DNA of 17,468 bases from Bacteroidales bacterium UBA6340 (GTDB lineage: Bacteria; Bacteroidota; Bacteroidia; Bacteroidales; Paludibacteraceae): contig DJSG01000076.1 in NCBI GenBank assembly GCA_002440265.1, forward strand, positions 12,931 through 30,398. Reading direction: 5' to 3'. Of this stretch, positions 12,329 through 17,468 are shown piece by piece. The number at the start of each line of letters is the position of its first letter. Positions within the stretch are counted from its first letter, which is position 1. A program made the translations under genes and the position numbers. The notes under the pieces were generated by a model. It was not told the origin of the DNA and made no database searches. It was given only the letters and a program-made list of their open reading frames with translations.

Positions 12329-14143
12329 ATGAGAAAACTTTTATTTTCATTTCTTGCAGTTGTTTGGTCCATTGCTCCACTTGCAGCACAGGATACTACC
12401 ACTGAGGTTTACAGGATTGACTTTACTTCCGGTCAGGGCGATTGGACGATTTACAATTTGACCCTTGATGGTCTGTCATGGGTCTGGCAGCACAGTACGT
12501 ACAAAGGCAACAGTTTCATGAAGGCGAGTGCATACGTCAGTAATACTCCTCACGCTGCTGAGTCGTGGCTTATCTCTCCTGCAATTGACTTGTCGGCGGC
12601 AGGGATGGTTACACTGTCGGTACGCCAGGCTATGAAATTTGGTAAAGATGGTATGTATGTCCGTATGACGGCAGACGGTAAGAATTGGAAAGATGTGCCG
12701 GTCAGCCCTATGCCGTCGGGCAACTCGTGGACGTTTGTTACAAGCACGGCTGATGTGTCTGCTTTTGCGGGAGAGGCGAAAGTGCAGATAGCATTTGTCT
12801 ATACCAGTACATCCGCTGCAGCCCCTACGTGGGAGGTGCAATGGGTGTCTCTCACCACGACGGGGAAGCCTGTAGAGCAACCCTGCCGGTATGAGGGGCT
12901 TGAGGGGTATTCTTCTACCGAACTGCTGCAACGGCTTCATACGGCAATAGCGGAGCATACGGCATTGTCTTATGACAATATCCGTGCAGACCGCGCGAAA
13001 GTGGATATATTGGACGATGGTACGGTGGATGACATCTATGCGGGTTGCTCTTTCTATCCTTCGGACTATTGCCATAGTGTTACAGAAGTGCCAGACTGCT
13101 CCTGCTATAACCGCGAGCATAGTCTGCCCAAGTCGTGGTGGGGTGGTTCGCAGGACGAACCTATGTATACAGACCTTCATCATGTGATTCCTACGGACTA
13201 CAATGCGAACACAAAACGTTCTGCATGGGTGTATGATGAGGTGAATAGTGCCAGATGGACGAATAGTTTCGGTTCCAAACTCGGTACCAGCAAGACTTGG
13301 GGAGACAGAGAGACAGCCTTTGAGCCTGTGAACGAATACAAAGGGGACATTGCCCGCACCTATTTCTATATGCTTACCTGCTATTTGGACAAGAATTTCA
13401 AGCAGGGTGGAAAGGGTTATCGCTATTTCACCTACAGCAATTCGACGGCAGGTTTTACTGCTTCTGCACTCAGCCTGCTGCTCAAGTGGCACCGTCAAGA
13501 CCCTGTGTCGGAGCGTGAGATAACCCGCAACGAGAAAGTGGCAAAGAAACAGGGCAACCGCAATCCGTTTGTGGACGACCCGAACTTGGCGGAGTACATC
13601 TGGGGAACGATGAAAGGCAAAGGATATGAATGTAATGGTGAGGTAGAGAAGCCCGATAGCACTGTGGTGGAAGGTTCTATTACGTGCGTTGAGGCGCGGT
13701 CGTTGGCATTGGCTCTTGCCAATCAGGGTCAGAGTTCGGACGAGTATATTGTGGTCGGCTATGTAACCTCGGCAGAGAGTTATGACAATAGTTATCATAG
13801 CCAGTCGTATTGGATGGCAGATGAGCAGAATGGCGGTCAGGTGTTCTATGCATTTCAATGCAAGCACCCCGATGAGGAAGTGAAAGTGGGGTATAAAGTG
13901 GCTGTTACGGGCAATCTGCTGAATTACAACGGCACGCCTGAGATGAAGTGGGGGCAGACACGTATCCTGTCGCGCGACATAGGTAGTGCTGTCGGGACGA
14001 TTTGCATCTCGGATATTCACGGCAACGATTTGCATGTCTATACCCTTGCGGGAGTGGAGGTGACGGCGCAAAAGGACAATCTGCCATCGGGGATATATAT
14101 TGTTCAGACACCTGCAATGACTCAAAAGGTATTGGTGTGGTAG
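12329..14143 (+). CDS. Secreted endonuclease I family protein with T9SS-like C-terminal tail
   Basis: The protein has 604 residues. A signal peptide covers 1-20 (LLFSFLAVVWSIAPLAA). Residues about 25-178 resemble a jelly-roll 'choice-of-anchor'/cleaved-adhesin domain (WLISPAIDLSA). The nuclease domain is about 186-435: CYNREHSLPKSWWGG (259-273) and YTDLHHVIPTDYNANTKRS (280-298) match endonuclease I, with a His-containing metal site, and GNRNPFVDDP (409-418) is also family-typical. Residues about 448-550 resemble an OB-fold-like domain seen in Bacteroidota exported nucleases (VVGYVTSAE, WMADEQNGG, KVAVTGNLLNYNGTPE). The tail DLHVYTLAGVEVTA...LPSGIYIVQ...KVLVW (568-604) resembles a type IX secretion sorting signal. 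It probably degrades extracellular DNA or RNA for nutrients or biofilm escape. It has its own promoter. Confidence 0.92.
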   Translation: MRKLLFSFLAVVWSIAPLAAQDTTTEVYRIDFTSGQGDWTIYNLTLDGLSWVWQHSTYKGNSFMKASAYVSNTPHAAESWLISPAIDLSAAGMVTLSVRQAMKFGKDGMYVRMTADGKNWKDVPVSPMPSGNSWTFVTSTADVSAFAGEAKVQIAFVYTSTSAAAPTWEVQWVSLTTTGKPVEQPCRYEGLEGYSSTELLQRLHTAIAEHTALSYDNIRADRAKVDILDDGTVDDIYAGCSFYPSDYCHSVTEVPDCSCYNREHSLPKSWWGGSQDEPMYTDLHHVIPTDYNANTKRSAWVYDEVNSARWTNSFGSKLGTSKTWGDRETAFEPVNEYKGDIARTYFYMLTCYLDKNFKQGGKGYRYFTYSNSTAGFTASALSLLLKWHRQDPVSEREITRNEKVAKKQGNRNPFVDDPNLAEYIWGTMKGKGYECNGEVEKPDSTVVEGSITCVEARSLALALANQGQSSDEYIVVGYVTSAESYDNSYHSQSYWMADEQNGGQVFYAFQCKHPDEEVKVGYKVAVTGNLLNYNGTPEMKWGQTRILSRDIGSAVGTICISDIHGNDLHVYTLAGVEVTAQKDNLPSGIYIVQTPAMTQKVLVW

Positions 14144-14199
14144 TCCTGACAATACTCTGGCTGCAAAATGACGAAAAAATAGAAAAAATAGAAATATTA

Positions 14200-14232
14200 T
14201 TGCGTGCATATCATTTTTTTTTCGTACCTTTG
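14200..14232 (+). promoter_or_regulatory. Candidate promoter for tRNA-Ser and possibly the exb operon
   Basis: TTG (14200-14202), 22 bp and TACCTTTG (14225-14232); the -7 box is perfect and the spacing slightly long. The tRNA-Ser gene starts about 180 bp downstream. No consensus promoter is visible between the tRNA and exbB, so read-through into exbB is possible. Confidence 0.5.
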
Positions 14233-14271
14233 CGCCGCTTTTGTGCAGATTGGGTTTCTGTAATAGTTAGG

Positions 14272-14402
14272 CGCGTAGCGACTCTCTGTATTGCAAGCCT
14301 TACAAAAAATACAACCAACCAAGATGACAAAACTTGTTTTGTTATTTAGAGGAGGAATGGCGGCGACCTAAAGTCGCGTAGCGACTTTCAATGTTGCAAG
14401 CC
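14272..14402 (+). repeat. Two 28-bp direct repeats before tRNA-Ser
   Basis: CGCGTAGCGACT...TTGCAAGCC occurs at 14272-14299 and 14375-14402, 103 bp apart, identical except in the middle. Copy two overlaps a perfect 8-bp hairpin (AAAGTCGC, loop GTA, GCGACTTT; 14370-14388). Between them is a 15-codon frame from ATG 14324 to TAA 14371; nothing supports it being translated. Confidence 0.6.
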
Positions 14403-14414
14403 CATTCCGACGAA

Positions 14415-14502
14415 GGAGAGATGCTCGAGTGGTTGAAGAGGCACGCCTGGAAAGCGTGTAAACTCCAAAAGGGTTTCCGGGGTTCGAATCCCCGTCTCTC
14501 CG
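14415..14502 (+). tRNA. tRNA-Ser (anticodon GGA)
   Basis: The 88-nt gene has the long variable arm of a class II tRNA. The acceptor stem is GGAGAGA/TCTCTCC, with discriminator G at 14502. The anticodon arm is CACGC-CTGGAAA-GCGTG, with GGA at 14449-14451, reading UCC and UCU. The T-arm is CGGGGTTCGAATCCCCG. CCA is not encoded. Confidence 0.97.
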
Positions 14503-14606
14503 CAAGGATTTTTGAGAACGCAGCGCGTCTGTGCTTGCACAAGTGCGATGCGGGAACAAAAAGGCTTGCACCGGATGCCCGTGGCTGACGGTGGGGATTA
14601 CGCAGA

Positions 14607-14619
14607 AATCCCCGTCTCT
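14607..14619 (+). repeat. Copy of the tRNA-Ser 3' segment
   Basis: AATCCCCGTCTCT at 14607-14619 is identical to the tRNA-Ser T-arm/acceptor segment at 14487-14499, 120 bp upstream. Here it forms the right arm of a GGGGATT/AATCCCC hairpin. The interval is also bounded by AAGGATTT (14504-14511) and AAATCCTT (14627-14634), a perfect 8-bp inverted repeat. It may be a degraded att-like duplication or a leader hairpin before exbB. Confidence 0.5.
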
Positions 14620-14686
14620 TACGGACAAATCCTTACCTTATAATCGTAGAAACAAACTAATAACTCAACAAAAAACGAATAATCGT

Positions 14687-15514
14687 ATGAAAAAAGTTTT
14701 TGCAACCCTTACGGTATTGGCAATGTTCGCCTTCAATGGCGTTGCTGTAATGGCTCAAGACGCAACGGACACTATGCCCGCTGCCGAGGAACAGGTAACT
14801 GAGGATACTACTATTGTAGAGACGGTTGCCGTAGAAGAGACTATCGCTCCAGAGACAGAAGAAGGCGGTCTCGTGGCTCTTCACAAGACATTGAAGACCA
14901 AGTTCATCGAAGGTGGCGCAGGCTTTATGGCTGCTACTCTCCTCTGCTTGGTATTTGGTTTGGCACTTTGCATTGAGCGTATTATCTATCTTAGCCTGAG
15001 CAAAACAAATACGAAGGCTCTCCTCGCAAAGATTGAGAAGGCTCTCAACGAGGGCGGAATAGAAAAAGCACTCGACGTTTGCCGCAACACACGCGGTCCT
15101 GTGGCAAGTATCTTCTACCAGGGTCTCAGCCGTTATGACGAGGGCGTGGACGTAGTGGAGAAGACCGTCGCAAGTTACGGTGGCGTGCAACTCGGCCTCT
15201 TGGAGAAGAACCTCTCGTGGATTTCCCTCTTCATCTCTATCGCTCCGTCGTTGGGATTCTTGGGAACCATCATCGGTATGATTCAGGCATTCGATAAAAT
15301 CCAACAGGTAGGTGACATCTCGGCTACAGTCGTTGCAGGCGGTATCAAGGTCGCTCTGTTGACCACCCTCCTCGGTTTGGTTATCGCAATCATTCTCCAA
15401 TTGTTCTACAACTACATCCTTAGCCTTGTTGAAGGTCTGGTAAACGAGATGGAAGACAGTTCTATCAGCCTGCTCGACCTCGTGGTTAACTACGACGCAA
15501 AACAAAAGAAGTAA
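14687..15514 (+). CDS. exbB: ExbB/TolQ/MotA-family proton channel protein
   Basis: The protein has 275 residues. A signal-like N-terminus (MKKVFATLTVLAMFAFNGVA, cleavage probably after MAQ at 24) is followed by a strongly acidic segment (25-60). Three membrane helices lie at about 76-98, 176-199 and 213-243. The conserved channel region is SLFISIAPSLGFLGTIIGMI (180-199) and GGIKVALLTTLLGLVIAI (218-235). ExbB pentamers conduct protons and, with ExbD, energise TonB-dependent outer-membrane transport. Periplasmic N-terminal extensions also occur in Pseudomonas and other Bacteroidota ExbB. The frame extends upstream to 14531, but those residues derive from the tRNA-trailing DNA; the ATG at 14687 begins the signal sequence. 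It is the first gene of the exbB-membrane protein-exbD-exbD cluster. Confidence 0.93.
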   Translation: MKKVFATLTVLAMFAFNGVAVMAQDATDTMPAAEEQVTEDTTIVETVAVEETIAPETEEGGLVALHKTLKTKFIEGGAGFMAATLLCLVFGLALCIERIIYLSLSKTNTKALLAKIEKALNEGGIEKALDVCRNTRGPVASIFYQGLSRYDEGVDVVEKTVASYGGVQLGLLEKNLSWISLFISIAPSLGFLGTIIGMIQAFDKIQQVGDISATVVAGGIKVALLTTLLGLVIAIILQLFYNYILSLVEGLVNEMEDSSISLLDLVVNYDAKQKK

Positions 15515-15568
15515 TCTATTTTGCATCGCACAAAACGTATTTAGTTAAACTTGCAAAATTTGATTATT

Positions 15569-16045
15569 ATGAAGAATTATAAGTTATTACCTAAGATTAC
15601 CGTTCTGGTACTCTTGCTGGTGGGCATCGTCGTTTCGGTGATGTTCTACGCCGGGGGCTCTGAGGGTACTCTTGAGGTAGCAGGAGACTTCCTGAATATA
15701 CCTTATTTCACCGACCTGTTCCTTGGTTGGAACTATATCTTGGTGGCACTTGTTTGCCTCGTTACGCTGGCTGTAGTCATCTGGGGCTTTGTTAACACAT
15801 TCAAGGTGGACAAGAAGAAAGGCTTCGCGCAGTTGGCTGTCGTAATAGGGTTCGTACTCGTATGCGTGGCATGCTGGTTCCTTGGCAGCCCCGAGAAGAT
15901 GGAAATCCTTGGTTATGAGGGCACGGACAACGTCGGCAATATGGCTCGTATGAGCGATGCTATTATGTATCTCACCTACCTGCTCACTGCCGCTACTGTT
16001 ATCACCCTCGTATGGGGCGTTATCTATACTAAATGTAAGAAGTAA
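15569..16045 (+). CDS. Unnamed four-helix membrane protein of the exb operon
   Basis: The protein has 158 residues and no recognised domain. It has four predicted membrane helices at about 9-28, 55-78, 86-106 and 131-153. A short periplasmic or cytosolic loop carries NIPYFTDLFLGWNY (43-56), and the second long loop is acidic (SPEKMEILGYEGTDN). I recall small membrane proteins at this position in many Bacteroidota exb loci; no function has been assigned that I know of. A TTG at 15551 opens the frame, but the ATG at 15569 before a typical Lys-rich N-terminus is preferred. It lies 54 bp after exbB and 12 bp before exbD1, so it is probably co-expressed and may assist the ExbBD motor (inference from position only). 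Confidence 0.88.
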   Translation: MKNYKLLPKITVLVLLLVGIVVSVMFYAGGSEGTLEVAGDFLNIPYFTDLFLGWNYILVALVCLVTLAVVIWGFVNTFKVDKKKGFAQLAVVIGFVLVCVACWFLGSPEKMEILGYEGTDNVGNMARMSDAIMYLTYLLTAATVITLVWGVIYTKCKK

Positions 16046-16057
16046 TTATCGTCGGTT

Positions 16058-16642
16058 ATGGCAAAGAAAATTCCGCAGATTAACGCCAGTTCCATGGCGG
16101 ACATCTCGTTCTTGCTGCTCATCTTCTTCTTGGTGACCACCTCTATGGACGTCAACCAAGGACTGGCACGCCGTTTGCCGCCTCCCATTCCACCCGATCA
16201 AAAGATTGAGGACACCGACATCAACAAGCGCAACTTGTTCGTTGTCAAAATCAACTGGGAGAACAAACTGCTTGTACAAGGGCAGCCGATGGATGTACGC
16301 CAACTGCGCGCCAAGGCGAAGGAATTCATCTCCAACCCCGAGGATGACCCCAATATGCCGAAACTCGTCGAAGAGGATTTCGGTGCTCCGTTTGGGACAT
16401 TGAAGTACACCAAAGACCACGTCATCTCCGTCCAAAACGACGCGGAGACACAGTATCAGGCGTACCTTGAGGTGCAGAATGAATTGGTAGCCGCCTACAA
16501 CGAGTTGCGCAACGAGTGCGCAGAACAGTACTTCCACAAGACGTACAACGAGTTGGACGAAGACCAACAGAAGCAAATACAGAAGATTTATCCTCAGAAG
16601 ATTTCCGAGGCTGAACCTAAAAACTATGGAGGAGGACAATAA
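16058..16642 (+). CDS. exbD: ExbD/TolR-family biopolymer transport protein (first copy)
   Basis: The protein has 194 residues. One membrane helix follows a short cytosolic N-terminus (SMADISFLLLIFFLVTTSM, 12-30), with the essential proton-carrying Asp15. Next comes LARRLPPPIPPDQ (37-47), typical of the Bacteroidota ExbD group, then a periplasmic domain. An insertion of about 60 residues (90-150, charged and helical) makes it longer than the ~140-residue enterobacterial ExbD. It forms the ExbBD stator with exbB upstream. The second exbD begins 2 bp after its stop. Confidence 0.93.
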   Translation: MAKKIPQINASSMADISFLLLIFFLVTTSMDVNQGLARRLPPPIPPDQKIEDTDINKRNLFVVKINWENKLLVQGQPMDVRQLRAKAKEFISNPEDDPNMPKLVEEDFGAPFGTLKYTKDHVISVQNDAETQYQAYLEVQNELVAAYNELRNECAEQYFHKTYNELDEDQQKQIQKIYPQKISEAEPKNYGGGQ

Positions 16643-16644
16643 CC

Positions 16645-17115
16645 ATGGCAAAGATTCGTAGAAATGAAAAGCGTGAGATGCCGGCGCTCAACACGTCGTC
16701 ACTCCCTGACATCATCTTCATGTTGCTGTTCTTCTTCATGTCTGTAACCTCTATGAAAGAGGTCAATATGAAGGTGCAGATATCCAACCCGCAGGCAACC
16801 GAACTCACCAAGTTGGAGAAGAAGTCCCTTATCCGCTACATCTATGTCGGTACTCCTACCGCAGAGTTCCGCAAGCAGTATGGTGCCGAGACACGTATCC
16901 AACTGGACGACGCCTTTGCTGAGGCAAACGAGATAGGTGATTATATCATCAACGAGCGTTCCTCTATGAAGGAGTCCGACCAAGGTCTGATGACCGTCTG
17001 CATCAAGGCGGACAAAGAGACCAAGATGGGCATCATTGCCGACATCAAGCAGGAGTTGCGTCGCGCCTATGCGTTGAAAATCACGTATGCTGCCACACAG
17101 CGTACCAGTTACTGA
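16645..17115 (+). CDS. exbD: ExbD/TolR-family biopolymer transport protein (second copy)
   Basis: The protein has 156 residues. After a basic N-terminus (MAKIRRNEKRE), the membrane helix SLPDIIFMLLFFFMSVTSM (19-37) carries the conserved Asp22. A periplasmic domain of ordinary ExbD size follows, ending KQELRRAYALKITYAA. The gene sits 2 bp after exbD1 and GGAGGAC precedes it inside exbD1, one of the few clear Shine-Dalgarno sequences here. Two unlike ExbD copies in tandem are common in Bacteroidota. tonB, sometimes next in such loci, is absent; a terminator follows instead. Confidence 0.93.
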   Translation: MAKIRRNEKREMPALNTSSLPDIIFMLLFFFMSVTSMKEVNMKVQISNPQATELTKLEKKSLIRYIYVGTPTAEFRKQYGAETRIQLDDAFAEANEIGDYIINERSSMKESDQGLMTVCIKADKETKMGIIADIKQELRRAYALKITYAATQRTSY

Positions 17116-17163
17116 TCAAGACTACTTGCAAGACAAGATAGAAGAAGTTTTTGTTCATATGCG

Positions 17164-17200
17164 AGAAGAGGTTGTCTGACAAGTGCAGGCAACCTCTTCT
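17164..17200 (+). terminator. Terminator hairpin of the exb operon
   Basis: AGAAGAGGTTG (17164-17174) pairs with CAACCTCTTCT (17190-17200) over 11 bp. The stem continues through a T-G and CTG/CAG pairs to a 7-base loop (17179-17185). TATTATGG follows. It lies 49 bp after the second exbD stop. Confidence 0.75.
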
Positions 17201-17210
17201 TATTATGGTT

Positions 17211-17243
17211 TGATAAACGGTACGATATGTTGTGATAAACGGT
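17211..17243 (+). repeat. TGATAAACGGT direct repeat
   Basis: TGATAAACGGT occurs at 17211-17221 and 17233-17243, 22 bp apart (two helical turns). The surrounding interval 17201-17468 has no credible gene. Confidence 0.4.
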
Positions 17244-17270
17244 GCAACTCACATCGTCAATAAAAAACCA

Positions 17271-17379
17271 CCATCTTCGAAAGTGAAAGAAATCCCACCC
17301 TAATGCATATCTTCAATTAGTAAGCATTCTTTGGATTCCCCTCCTTTGAAGGTGAAAGAAATTCCGCCTTACCGCATAT
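17271..17379 (+). repeat. Pair of ~40-bp imperfect direct repeats
   Basis: A ~40-bp unit with the core GTGAAAGAAATYCC and the end GCATAT occurs at 17271-17310 and 17340-17379, 69 bp apart. Copy boundaries are approximate. Confidence 0.55.
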
Positions 17380-17406
17380 TAACTATTAGCCATTACTTAT
17401 TACTAC
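17372..17406 (-). repeat. Dispersed TTAATRG repeat, copy C
   Basis: The complement reads GTAGTAATAAGTAATGG followed by CTAATAGTTAATATGCGG, the best match to copy A at 2715-2747. It overlaps the end of the ~40-bp direct repeat. Confidence 0.5.
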
Positions 17407-17411
17407 TATTA

Positions 17412-17430
17412 ACTCGACTTCATGTCGAGT
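17412..17430. repeat. Short hairpin ACTCGAC/GTCGAGT
   Basis: Perfect 7-bp arms (17412-17418 and 17424-17430) surround TTCAT. It lies directly before the 11-bp tandem array. Confidence 0.4.
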
Positions 17431-17434
17431 GAAT

Positions 17435-17468
17435 AGTATGAGATTAGTATGAGATTAGTATGAGATTA
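17435..17468 (+). repeat. 11-bp tandem array cut by the window edge
   Basis: AGTATGAGATT is repeated three times without change at 17435, 17446 and 17457, and a fourth unit begins at the last base. The full length is unknown. Confidence 0.75.

Noticed and set aside
12476..14209. Long minus-strand frame of 577 codons opposite the nuclease gene
   Set aside because: It mirrors the endonuclease I gene, is His/Arg/Cys-rich and has no recognisable domain.
14531..14686. In-frame upstream extension of exbB
   Set aside because: It derives from tRNA-trailing structured DNA, and the ATG at 14687 begins a normal signal sequence.
17271..17468. CRISPR array
   Set aside because: Only two imperfect copies of the 40-bp unit, the 11-bp array has no spacers, and no cas gene is present.

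Overview
The window looks like a chromosomal segment of a Bacteroidales bacterium (phylum Bacteroidota); I cannot resolve the family. Several lines of evidence agree. Promoters have the Bacteroidota form TTTG/TTG, 19-22 bp, TAnnTTTG, and clear Shine-Dalgarno sites are rare. A secreted nuclease ends in a type IX secretion-like tail. There is an exbB / small membrane protein / exbD / exbD operon, an OmpA-LysM outer-membrane protein, and a ubiA-maf pair. Genes have roughly 50-60% GC and intergenic DNA is AT-rich.

Layout. (1) 1-2400, minus strand: a possible defence or restriction-modification module. An EcoRI-family adenine methyltransferase (819-1958) is followed downstream by a DUF262 (GmrSD/ParB-like) protein whose start at 403 is certain and whose end lies outside the window. 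The non-coding DNA around these two genes is unusually structured: a canonical promoter with a three-copy operator-like array, a ~173-bp element of nested inverted repeats, a 10-bp inverted repeat touching the methylase start codon, a 43-nt near-perfect hairpin, and an array of about ten TTAAYGG heptamers spaced mostly 10-12 bp just before the DUF262 gene. (2) 2460-4283, plus strand: a cupin protein, an HxlR-type regulator and a GNAT acetyltransferase; the last two overlap by 4 bp. (3) 4284-6100, minus strand: a CAU-anticodon tRNA and the ompA-lysM gene. (4) 6201-8857, plus strand: pta and ackA, the acetate/ATP pathway. The promoter lies inside a near-perfect palindrome and precedes a long leader. 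(5) 8918-12162: a cytoplasmic GH13 amylase-family enzyme with a TTG start, a UbiA prenyltransferase and a Maf nucleotide pyrophosphatase. (6) 12266-14143: a secreted multidomain endonuclease I. (7) 14200-17200: tRNA-Ser(GGA), then exbB, an unnamed four-helix membrane protein and two exbD genes, the proton-driven motor that energises TonB-dependent outer-membrane transport. (8) 17201-17468: non-coding DNA rich in repeats, ending in an 11-bp tandem array cut by the window edge.

The genes from 2.8 kb to 17.2 kb are mostly ordinary household genes. The parts most worth follow-up are the methylase/DUF262 module with its structured leaders, a sharp base-composition break inside the methylase gene, the palindromic pta promoter, and the repeat families between genes. 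All family calls come from reading motifs by eye; no database search was run.
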